From: Gordonia prachuapensis | GTDB lineage: Bacteria > Actinomycetota > Actinomycetes > Mycobacteriales > Mycobacteriaceae | Assembly (NCBI RefSeq): GCF_036350515.1 | Contig: NZ_JAZDUE010000012.1 | Location: 120,213 to 184,212, forward strand | Reading direction: 5' to 3' | Length of the DNA stretch: 64,000 nucleotides | In this document: in pieces, positions 57,832 to 64,000 of the stretch | How the letters are laid out: each line of letters opens with the position of its first letter | Position numbering within the stretch: the stretch's first letter is position 1 | The notes under the pieces: model-generated | What the model was told of the DNA's origin: nothing | The model's input: the letters and a program-made list of their open reading frames with translations, nothing else | The model's database searches: none | Made by a program: the position numbers and the translations under genes

Positions 57832-57858
57832 GGGTCTATCTGTAGCAGACCTGCCGGG

Positions 57859-58470
57859 TTATGCGAGTATCCGTCTGCCCGACAGCGCTCGTCCCAACGT
57901 CAGTTCGTCGGCGAACTCCAGATCGCCACCCATCGGCAGCCCGGACGCCAGCCGGGTGACCGACAACCCCGGGAAATCCTTCAGCATCCGCAACAGGTAC
58001 GTCGCGGTGGCCTCGCCCTCGGTGTTGGGGTCGGTGGCGACGATGACCTCGGTGACGTCGTTGCCGTCCTCCTGGGTGGCCAGACGTTTGAGCAGCTCAC
58101 GGATACGCAGTTGATCTGGTCCGATGCCCGACAACGGGTCGAGCGCGCCGCCGAGGACGTGGTATCGGCCGTTGAACTCCTTGGTGCGCTCGATGGCGTG
58201 CACGTCCTTGGGTTCCTCGACGACACAGATCTTGGTCGCGTCCCGTCGGGCGTCGGAGCAGATCCGGCACAGCGCGTTCGCCGACACGTTGCCGCACTCC
58301 GCGCAGTAGGTGACGTCGTCGCGGACCCGGGCCAGCGCAGCGATCAGCCGGTCGATGTCCTTGTTCTCCACCGCCAGCAGGTGAAAGGCGATGCGTTGCG
58401 CACCCTTGGGACCGAGACCTGGCTGTTTGGCCAGCTCGTCGATCAGATCCTGGATCGGGCCCTCGTACAT
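57859..58470 (-). CDS. recR: recombination mediator protein RecR
   Basis: The 203-residue protein has the helix-hairpin-helix N terminus (LAKQPGLGPKGAQRIAFHLL), the zinc-binding cysteines C56-x2-C59-x8-C68-x2-C71 and a Toprim domain (TEVIVATDPNTEGEATATYLL). It acts with RecF and RecO to load RecA at gaps. It follows the ybaB gene by 6 bases, the usual bacterial order, and both match Rv3715c-Rv3716c in position. Confidence 0.98.
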   Translation of the reverse strand: MYEGPIQDLIDELAKQPGLGPKGAQRIAFHLLAVENKDIDRLIAALARVRDDVTYCAECGNVSANALCRICSDARRDATKICVVEEPKDVHAIERTKEFNGRYHVLGGALDPLSGIGPDQLRIRELLKRLATQEDGNDVTEVIVATDPNTEGEATATYLLRMLKDFPGLSVTRLASGLPMGGDLEFADELTLGRALSGRRILA

Positions 58471-58476
58471 GGCGGC

Positions 58477-58848
58477 CTACTGGCCGAGGCCGGGAATTCC
58501 GCCGCCGAGACCTCCGGCGAGCGGCCCCATCTTCTCCTGCGCGAGCGCTTCGCGCTTCGTCGACAGATCGGCGAGGGCGCCGAGAACGAGATCCTGCAGC
58601 GTCTCGATGTCGTCGGGGTCGACGACCTTGGGGTCGATGGTCACCGCCGTGACCTCGCCCGTTCCGTTTCCGGTCACCGTGACCAGGCCGTTTCCGGCCG
58701 ATCCGGTGACCTCGGCCGCCGCGATCTCGTTCTGAGCGGACAGCAGCTGTTCCTGCATCTGCTGGGCCTGGGCGAGCAGCCCGGCCATCGGGTTGTCGCC
58801 GCCTTCACCGCCGCCGAAGAGTGCGCTGGGGTCGAAAGGTTGAGTCAC
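58477..58848 (-). CDS. ybaB: YbaB/EbfC nucleoid-associated protein
   Basis: The 123-residue protein has the YbaB core: AGLLAQAQQMQEQLLSAQNE, then GNGLVTVTGNGTGEVTAVTI, DPKVVDPDDIETLQDLVLG. The C-terminal tail is Gly-rich. YbaB dimers bind DNA as tweezers and are usually encoded with recR; here they are 6 bases apart. It is transcribed from upstream of the small gene at 58870 or from its own promoter in the 21-base gap. Confidence 0.96.
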   Translation of the reverse strand: MTQPFDPSALFGGGEGGDNPMAGLLAQAQQMQEQLLSAQNEIAAAEVTGSAGNGLVTVTGNGTGEVTAVTIDPKVVDPDDIETLQDLVLGALADLSTKREALAQEKMGPLAGGLGGGIPGLGQ

Positions 58849-58869
58849 GTCCTCAACTGTATCGCCGTC

Positions 58870-59199
58870 TCACCGAAGTAATCGATCCACGTGCTCGGCG
58901 AGTTCGTCGACGGTCGCACCGTCACCCGGGGTGACGACGAACGAGAGGACCTCGTCGCCGAACAGCCGTCCCGCGCGGCTGGTCAGCGCGAACTCGAACC
59001 TGTCGTCGACGCGTCGCCACTGGGTGATGGCGCCGTAGACAGGTGCGCTGGCGCCGGTGCTCACGCAGTATTCGTCGGCGCGCGGCCCGCCCGTGAGGTC
59101 CCGCTGGATCTGGAAGCACGCCATCGACTCGTCGTCGATGAACACGACGGCCTCGCAACCGAGGTCAGGGTGCCGCTCGTAGGTCGCCTGGATGGCCAT
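58870..59199 (-). CDS. hypothetical 109-aa protein
   Basis: The product begins MAIQATYERHPDLGCEAVVF and contains FQIQRDLTGGPRADEYC, AITQWRRVDDRFEFALTSRAGRLFG and DGATVDELAEHVDRLLR. It looks like a small alpha/beta protein; I recognise no family. It precedes ybaB by 21 bases on the same strand and could share its transcript. The region upstream is repeat. Confidence 0.7.
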   Translation of the reverse strand: MAIQATYERHPDLGCEAVVFIDDESMACFQIQRDLTGGPRADEYCVSTGASAPVYGAITQWRRVDDRFEFALTSRAGRLFGDEVLSFVVTPGDGATVDELAEHVDRLLR

Positions 59200-59220
59200 T
59201 CGGTCAGGCTACATTCCGTC

Positions 59221-59375
59221 GTTGATCGAGCATCCCGCGTTCCCCACTCGCTGATCGAGTAGCCCGCGTCCCCACTCGCTGATCGAGTAGCCCGCGAACG
59301 GAGTGAGCGTGCGTATCGAGATCCGGTGACGTGGCCTCGATACGTCCTCGGCTAGCGCCTCGGACTACTCGACCA
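59221..59375. repeat. dispersed palindromic repeat, family A (copies 5)
   Basis: TTGATCGAGCATCCCGCG, then two tandem CACTCGCTGATCGAGTAGCC blocks, CGCGAACGGAGTGAGCG, GCGTATCGAGATC, and a facing CCTCGATACGTCC ... GGACTACTCGACCACCGG. Together with the 31-bp array below it fills the 306 bases between the 109-aa gene and the pseudouridine synthase. Confidence 0.85.
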
Positions 59376-59482
59376 CCGGAAGGGGACCACCTGAGCTACC
59401 CGACCACCGGAAGGGGACCACCTGAGCTACCCGACCACCGGAAGGGGACCACCTGGGCTACCCGACCACCGGTAGGGGACCA
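59365..59482. repeat. 31-bp tandem repeat array (about 3.8 copies)
   Basis: Units start at 59365, 59396, 59427 and 59458 (CTACCCGACCACCGGAAGGG core, then GACCACCTGAG). The first begins CTACTCG, joining the family A repeat; a degenerate tail with GGAACCACCGGAAGG runs to the pseudouridine synthase stop, which itself is CTACCCGACCACCGG on the plus strand. Confidence 0.9.
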
Positions 59483-59505
59483 CCGGAAAGGAACCACCGG
59501 AAGGA

Positions 59506-60387
59506 CTACCCGACCACCGGGAGCCCCGACACGAACTCCCGACGCTCCCCCGACAGCGGGTCGTCGAACGCGAGCGAGTGCGCCAGCAACCGCAGCGGTT
59601 GCGTGAAGTCACCGTGGTCCGGACGTTCGGCCAGGTCAGGCCGTATCTCGGGGTAGAGCGGGTCGCCGACGATACCGACGCCGAGCTGCGCCATGTGCAT
59701 GCGGAGTTGGTGGGTGCGCCCGGTGTGCGGTCGGAGGTCGTAGATGCCGCCGGCCGCGGTCTGCTCGATCAGCGTGATATCGCTGATGGCGTTGACCTCG
59801 CCCCGCACGACGCGCGCCCGCAGGTCACCGGCGGTCTTCTCGATCCGATCGGCGACGGTGACGGTGGTCGCGAGGTCGTCACGGACCGGGGCCAGGGCAC
59901 GGTACTGCTTGCTCACCCGACGTTCGGCGAACAATGCCTGGTACTTCGCGCGAGCCTCTGGCCGCAGCGTGAAGAGCAACACCCCGGCGGTCAGACGGTC
60001 GAGCCGATGCGCCGGTGACACCAGGTCTGTCCCGAGTTCACGACGCAGCCGCACGAGCGCGGTCTGCGTCACGTGACGGCCGCGCGGCATGGTGGCCAGG
60101 AAGTGTGGTTTGTCGACGACGACGATGTCGTCATCGACATGGAGGATCGTCAGGTCGAACGGGATCGGCGGCTCGTCGGGCAGGTCCCGGTACAGATAGA
60201 CCGACGTATTCATCCGGGCCGGATCGTCGAGACGTACCGCCCGCCCCTCCGCGTCGACGATTTCCCCGCGTTCGGCACGTTCGGCCAGATCATCGATCGT
60301 CAGTCCGGCCAGTGATCGCGTCGCGAGCAGACAGTCGGCGACGGTGTGGTCGGCGCCGGAACGCAACACGACGCGGGTCGCATCCAC
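59506..60387 (-). CDS. RluA-family pseudouridine synthase
   Basis: The 293-residue protein has the catalytic Asp at D130 in SPAHRLDRLTAGVLLF, DIVVVDKPHFLATMP, and the C-terminal GIYDLRPHTGRTHQLRMHM. It isomerises specific uridines of 23S rRNA or tRNA. GTG 60387 is the first canonical start, but the frame is open upstream and encodes a typical family N terminus (LAPPLPPRDG) behind a CTG at 60441, so the true start may be non-canonical. Its stop codon is part of a tandem repeat sequence. Confidence 0.93.
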   Translation of the reverse strand: MDATRVVLRSGADHTVADCLLATRSLAGLTIDDLAERAERGEIVDAEGRAVRLDDPARMNTSVYLYRDLPDEPPIPFDLTILHVDDDIVVVDKPHFLATMPRGRHVTQTALVRLRRELGTDLVSPAHRLDRLTAGVLLFTLRPEARAKYQALFAERRVSKQYRALAPVRDDLATTVTVADRIEKTAGDLRARVVRGEVNAISDITLIEQTAAGGIYDLRPHTGRTHQLRMHMAQLGVGIVGDPLYPEIRPDLAERPDHGDFTQPLRLLAHSLAFDDPLSGERREFVSGLPVVG

Positions 60388-60437
60388 CCCGTCCCGCGGC
60401 GGCAGCGGCGGGGCGAGGCCTCGGCGACGACGGCGGG

Positions 60438-60875
60438 TCAGCTCTCCAGGCGCTTCTTGAGATTGCCGAGCAGTTCGGCCTGGATCTTGTTCAGCCCCTT
60501 GGGCGCGAACGTCTTCTCGAAGAACCCGCCGATGCCGCCGGCACCGGTCCAGGTGGTCGTGGTGGTGACCTTGCTTCCCGTACCCGCCTTCGCCACGACG
60601 TAGGTGGTCACCATCGACGAGTTCTCGTCGTTCTCGGTCACCGTGTCGGGCACCACGTTCACGGTGGCCTTCACGTCGCGCTGGCGCTTCTCGGTGGCCT
60701 GCAGAATCCAGTGGACGACAGTGCCCTCGCCGTTACCGCCCTCGAGGACCTTGTAGTCCCGGTACTGCGCGGGCAGGATGGCGGGCCGCACCTCGTTGTA
60801 GTCGGCCAGCGCTGCGACCACGGCATCCGGCGCGGCGGCGATGTCGATCGACTGGGTTGCGGAAACCTGACCCAC
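60438..60875 (-). CDS. SRPBCC-family protein (Rv3718c-type)
   Basis: GTG 60875 follows GAAGGAGAACACGCC and gives 145 residues; an extension to 60917 is less likely. The sequence fits the START/Bet v1-like SRPBCC fold: SIDIAAAPDAVVAALADYNEVRP, VVHWILQATEKRQRDV, TWTGAGGIGGFFEKTFAPKGL. These barrels bind lipids or polyketides. It is divergent from bfaA and matches Rv3718c by position. Its stop overlaps a possible start region of the pseudouridine synthase. Confidence 0.88.
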   Translation of the reverse strand: MGQVSATQSIDIAAAPDAVVAALADYNEVRPAILPAQYRDYKVLEGGNGEGTVVHWILQATEKRQRDVKATVNVVPDTVTENDENSSMVTTYVVAKAGTGSKVTTTTTWTGAGGIGGFFEKTFAPKGLNKIQAELLGNLKKRLES

Positions 60876-60933
60876 GGCGTGTTCTCCTTCGAACTGATTG
60901 GCGGGGCACAAACTCACGTCCTAGGCTATCCAA

Positions 60934-62346
60934 GTGAGCTCGGACCGGTTGGAGATGGGTGCGCAGGCGTTCGATGAGGGTGTCGCCACCCTTCTGTCCA
61001 GCTACCGTGCCATTCCTCCGGGTGCGACGGTCCGTCTGGCGAAGAAGACGTCGAATCTGTTCCGCCAGCGCGCCACCAACCCACATCCGGGTCTCGACGT
61101 GTCCGGCCTCGACCGGGTCATCTCCGTCGACAAGTCCACCAGGACCGCCGACGTCGCCGGGATGTGCACCTACGAGAACCTGGTCGCCGCGACACTGCCG
61201 TATGGGCTGGCACCGAAAGTCGTGCCCCAACTGAAGACGATCACGCTGGGCGGTGCGGTCACCGGGCTCGGCATCGAGAGCACGTCGTTCCGCAACGGCC
61301 TGCCGCACGAGTCGGTGCTGGAGATCGACATCCTCACCGGCGGTGGCGAGATCATCACCGCCACCCCCACCAACGACAAGGCCGATCTGTTCTTCGGCTT
61401 CCCGAACTCGTACGGCACCCTCGGATACTCCGTGCGGCTGAAGATCGAGCTGGAAGAGGTCGCACCGTACGTCGCATTGCGGCACGTCCGATTCCATCGG
61501 CTCGACGACCTGCAGGAGACGATGGCGGCGATCGCCGACGACGGCTCCTACGACGGCGAGCGGGTCGACTACCTCGACGGTGTGGTGTTCACCGCCGACG
61601 AGTGTTACCTGACCTTGGGACGTCAGACGGACGAACCCGGCCCCACCAGCGACTACACGAAGCGAAACATCTACTATCGCTCGATCCAGCATCGCGACGG
61701 TGTAACCCGCGATCGGCTGACCATCCACGACTATCTGTGGCGTTGGGACACCGATTGGTTCTGGTGCTCACGGGCTTTCGGCGCGCAGAACCCACGAATC
61801 CGCCGGTTCTGGCCGAAGAAGCTGCTGCGCAGCAGCTTCTACTGGAAGCTGATCGGGCTCGACCATCGCTTCGACATCGCCGACAGGCTCAACGCCCGCA
61901 AGGGCCAACCGGCGAACGAGCGCGTCGTACAGGACATCGAGGTCCCGATCGAGAACACCACGGCCTACCTCGAGTGGTTCCTCGAGAACATCCCGATCGA
62001 GCCGATCTGGTTGTGCCCGTTGAGGCTACGGGAACCGTCCCTACCCAACAGTGACGCGGTGCGGCCGTGGCCGCTCTATCCTCTCGAACCCCGACGCACG
62101 TATGTGAACGTCGGATTCTGGTCGGCGGTACCGGTCACGCCCGGCGATCCCGGACACGCCAACAAGTTGATCGAACGCACGGTGGCCGAGCTCGATGGTC
62201 ACAAATCGCTCTATTCCGAGTCCTTCTATGCGCCGGACGAGTTCGATGAGCTCTATGGCGGTGAGAACTATCGACTCCTCAAGAAGCGGTACGACCCCCA
62301 GGGCCGTCTGCTCGACCTGTATGCGAAAGCGGTGAAACGACAATGA
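60934..62346 (+). CDS. bfaA: FAD-binding oxidoreductase of tuberculostearic acid synthesis
   Basis: The 470-residue protein has an FAD_binding_4 (VAO-type) domain: RVISVDKSTRTADVAGMCTY, LKTITLGGAVTGLGIES, HESVLEIDILTGGGEI, NSYGTLGYSVRLKIEL, then a C-terminal substrate domain (WLCPLRLREPS, YVNVGFWSA). The homologue Rv3719 and the M. smegmatis and Streptomyces-related BfaA/TmsA enzymes reduce the 10-methylene intermediate to 10-methylstearic acid. GTG 60934 is the start. Its TGA overlaps the ATG of bfaB. Symbol assigned by similarity and pairing. Confidence 0.88.
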   Translation: MSSDRLEMGAQAFDEGVATLLSSYRAIPPGATVRLAKKTSNLFRQRATNPHPGLDVSGLDRVISVDKSTRTADVAGMCTYENLVAATLPYGLAPKVVPQLKTITLGGAVTGLGIESTSFRNGLPHESVLEIDILTGGGEIITATPTNDKADLFFGFPNSYGTLGYSVRLKIELEEVAPYVALRHVRFHRLDDLQETMAAIADDGSYDGERVDYLDGVVFTADECYLTLGRQTDEPGPTSDYTKRNIYYRSIQHRDGVTRDRLTIHDYLWRWDTDWFWCSRAFGAQNPRIRRFWPKKLLRSSFYWKLIGLDHRFDIADRLNARKGQPANERVVQDIEVPIENTTAYLEWFLENIPIEPIWLCPLRLREPSLPNSDAVRPWPLYPLEPRRTYVNVGFWSAVPVTPGDPGHANKLIERTVAELDGHKSLYSESFYAPDEFDELYGGENYRLLKKRYDPQGRLLDLYAKAVKRQ

Positions 62347-63668
62347 CCACGTTCAAGGACAGTTCGCTGCACAACGGTGGCACCTCTGCGCAGCACAAGA
62401 TGACGTTGGCCCAGATCTTCGAGGCGCTCATGGGCGGTCAACTGACCGTGCGGATCACCGCCTACGACGGCAGCGCCGCCGGACCCGAGGACGCCGAGTT
62501 CGGCCTGCACCTCGCCACCTCCCGCGGTACCACCTACCTCGTCACCGCCCCCGGCGACCTCGGGTTGGCTCGTGCCTACATCTCCGGCGATCTCGAACTC
62601 ACCGGAGCGCATCCGGGCGATCCGTACGGTGCGCTCCAGGCGTTGGCCTCCGATCTCAACTTCGTCCGGCCCTCCCCCCTGACCCTGGCGCACATCGCGA
62701 GGTCACTCGGCATCGAACACTTCCGTCCGATCGCGCCGCCGCCGCAGGAGGCCCTCCCGCGGTGGCGTCGGTTCACCGATGGCCTGCGGCACAGCAAGTC
62801 CCGCGACGCGGAGGTGATCCATTACCACTACGACGTCTCGAACACCTTCTACGAATGGGTGCTCGGGCCGTCGATGACCTACACATGTGCGGTCTATCCC
62901 GACCTCGACGCGTCGCTGGAAACGGCTCAGGAGAACAAGTATCGACTCATCTTCGACAAGCTCCGCCTGAAGCCGGGTAATCGCCTCCTCGACATCGGTT
63001 GCGGTTGGGGCGGAATGGTGCGCTATGCGGCGCATCGCGGCGTCAAGGTGATCGGCGCGACGCTCTCGGCCGAGCAGGCGGAGTGGGCGCAGAAGGCGAT
63101 CGTGGAGGAGGGGCTGGCCGACCTCGCCGAGGTCCGGCACTGCGACTACCGGGACATCACCGAGACCGGCTTCGACGCCGTCTCCTCCATCGGACTGACC
63201 GAACACATCGGTGTCAGCAACTACCCGGCCTACTTCACCTTCATCCGTGACCGGTTGCGGGTAGGCGGCATGCTGCTCAATCACTGCATCACCCGCCCGG
63301 ACAACCACAAACGGGGGCGCGCCGGCTCGTTCATCGACCGGTACGTGTTCCCCGACGGCGAGCTGACGGGCTCCGGCAAGATCATCTCCAAGCTGCAGGA
63401 CGTCGGCGGTATGGAAGTGGTGCACGAGGAGAACTTCCGCGACCACTACGCGATGACGTTGCGTGACTGGAACCGCAATCTCGTCGAGCACTGGGACGAG
63501 GCTGTCGAGGAGGTCGGCGAAGGCACCGCCCGCCTGTGGGGTCTGTACATGGCCGGCTGCCGGATCGGATTCGAACGCGACATCGTCCAGCTACATCACG
63601 TCCTGGCCACCAAGCTGGATGACAAGGGGCACAACGATCTTCCGCTGCGTCCGTGGTGGGACGCCTGA
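62343..63668 (+). CDS. bfaB: cyclopropane-synthase-like SAM methyltransferase of tuberculostearic acid synthesis
   Basis: The 441-residue protein has an N-terminal lipid-binding region and a C-terminal class I methyltransferase with DIGCGWGGMVRYA (SAM motif), GVSNYPAYFTFI, HCITRPDNHKRGRAGSFIDRYVFPDGEL and DVGGMEVVHEENFRDHYAMTL, all CFA-synthase family motifs. In mycobacteria and related actinomycetes BfaB/TmsB methylates oleoyl phospholipid at C-10 to give the methylene acid reduced by BfaA. The 4-base ATGA overlap with bfaA couples translation. Tuberculostearic acid is a marker of mycolata, supporting the taxonomic guess. Confidence 0.9.
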   Translation: MTTFKDSSLHNGGTSAQHKMTLAQIFEALMGGQLTVRITAYDGSAAGPEDAEFGLHLATSRGTTYLVTAPGDLGLARAYISGDLELTGAHPGDPYGALQALASDLNFVRPSPLTLAHIARSLGIEHFRPIAPPPQEALPRWRRFTDGLRHSKSRDAEVIHYHYDVSNTFYEWVLGPSMTYTCAVYPDLDASLETAQENKYRLIFDKLRLKPGNRLLDIGCGWGGMVRYAAHRGVKVIGATLSAEQAEWAQKAIVEEGLADLAEVRHCDYRDITETGFDAVSSIGLTEHIGVSNYPAYFTFIRDRLRVGGMLLNHCITRPDNHKRGRAGSFIDRYVFPDGELTGSGKIISKLQDVGGMEVVHEENFRDHYAMTLRDWNRNLVEHWDEAVEEVGEGTARLWGLYMAGCRIGFERDIVQLHHVLATKLDDKGHNDLPLRPWWDA

Positions 63669-63705
63669 TCTCGATACGCGGAAAAGGACGCGCTGACCAC
63701 CCGCC

Positions 63706-63855
63706 GGTTGATCTCGATACGCGACTCACTTCGTTCGCCGCTACTCGATCAGCGGGAGAAGGACGCGCTCCACACCCGGTGGTTGATCTCGATACGCGAC
63801 TCACTTCGTTCGCCGCTACTCGATCAGCGGGAGAAGGACGCGCTCCATACCCGGT
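63706..63855 (+). repeat. 75-bp tandem duplication of a family A repeat (copy 6)
   Basis: Two units (63706-63780, 63781-63855) differ by one base (CACACC/CATACC). Each holds GGTTGATCTCGATACGCGAC, CTTCGTTCGCCGCTACTCG and ATCAGCGGGAGAAGGACGCG. A degenerate partial unit precedes them at 63668 and a third truncated copy (GGTTGAGTAGCCCG) follows at 63856. Confidence 0.92.
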
Positions 63856-63877
63856 GGTTGAGTAGCCCGAGCCGCTA

Positions 63878-64000
63878 GTGTCCTGCGCCATAAATTCGTT
63901 AAATAACTGTAACGGAGGGATGTTGCGCGGCAAACGGGCTGCTCGGGCGTGGGATCCTGGGGTATGGCAGGTGGGCGACCGAAGATCGAGTTGGTGTTGA
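63878..64000 (+). mobile_element. left end of an IS630-family-like element (truncated by window)
   Basis: A TA dinucleotide at 63876 is followed by GTGTCCTGCGCCATAAATTC, a terminal-repeat-like, AT-rich opening unlike the flanking DNA, and 86 bases later a reading frame starts that looks like an IS630 transposase. IS630 elements insert at TA. The right end is outside the window. Confidence 0.55.
63964..64000 (+). CDS. transposase, IS630 family-like (5' fragment)
   Basis: ATG 63964 encodes MAGGRPKIELVL before the window ends. The opening GRPKxELVL is characteristic of many IS630-type transposases (helix-turn-helix plus DDE). Only twelve residues are visible, so the call depends on that motif and on the preceding element end. 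Confidence 0.5.
   Translation, partial: MAGGRPKIELVL

Noticed and set aside
59221..59482. CRISPR array
   Set aside because: The repeats are head-to-tail without unique spacers and are built from the dispersed family A element; no cas gene is near.
63706..63855. CRISPR or attachment-site repeat
   Set aside because: It is a simple two-unit tandem duplication with no spacer and no integrase gene in the window.

Overview
The window is high-GC (roughly two thirds G+C) actinobacterial chromosome. Gene content and order match the part of Mycobacterium tuberculosis running from Rv3678c to Rv3683 (RidA, a 54-aa protein, two ArsA/Get3-like ATPases, WhiB4, PonA2, metallophosphoesterase) and from Rv3708c to Rv3720 (asd, ask, leuA, murT, gatD, recR, ybaB, an SRPBCC protein, an FAD oxidoreductase and a cyclopropane-synthase-like methyltransferase). 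The last two correspond to the tuberculostearic acid pair bfaA/bfaB. This places the organism among the mycolic-acid bacteria (Mycobacteriales). A genus such as Gordonia is my best guess, but the sequence alone does not prove it.

Layout. 1-9.2 kb: the end of a GlxA-type AraC regulator, a TSUP carrier, RidA plus a small DUF4177-like gene, the ATPase pair, whiB4, ponA2, a metallophosphoesterase and a HAD hydrolase. 9.2-22.3 kb: accessory region with two paralogous DUF7144-like membrane proteins, a frameshifted PIG-L deacetylase, a large SARP/AfsR-like regulator divergent from a methyltransferase, tRNA-Pro(CGG), a lipocalin, an acyl-CoA dehydrogenase-like protein, an M20 peptidase, a DUF2252 protein and a second GlxA-type regulator. 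22.5-24.1 kb: a stress cluster fur-ohr-dps on the minus strand with a palindrome just upstream of fur. 24.1-26.7 kb: a two-gene operon (2OG-Fe(II) oxygenase and amidohydrolase) behind a leader with a hairpin. 26.7-40 kb: membrane and secreted proteins, a secretory lipase, gntK-asd-ask, a PIG-V-like glycosyltransferase, a TetR/MFS pair with repeated operator-like sites, a nitroreductase, and leuA behind a leader peptide with a Leu-Leu-Leu run and competing hairpins. 40-51 kb: accessory genes (DUF6325-like, large MalT-like LuxR regulator, membrane proteins, second lipase, LysR with an LLM flavin monooxygenase, EamA carrier, HSL-type esterase). 51.2-63.7 kb: conserved block murT-gatD, uracil-DNA glycosylase, BenE, a nucleoside-kinase-like protein, a TAP-type exported hydrolase, recR, ybaB, a pseudouridine synthase, SRPBCC, bfaA-bfaB. 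The window ends in what looks like the left end of an IS630-family element.

How it fits together: cell-envelope construction is the main theme of the conserved blocks. PonA2 and MurT/GatD act on peptidoglycan, Ask/Asd supply diaminopimelate, BfaA/BfaB make a membrane fatty acid, and WhiB4 is a redox-sensing Fe-S regulator. Oxidative-stress defence (Fur, Ohr, Dps) is grouped.

The intergenic spaces carry several repeat families: a dispersed palindromic repeat built on GCTACTCGATCAGC and CTCGATACGC, a second 44-bp repeat, and local tandem arrays of 38, 31 and 75 bp. There is no CRISPR array, rRNA or prophage. No wholly new system could be shown. The best leads are the leuA attenuator, the repeat families with an apparent inverted core, the leader-controlled oxygenase/amidohydrolase operon and an overlooked 53-aa Cys/His-rich protein.
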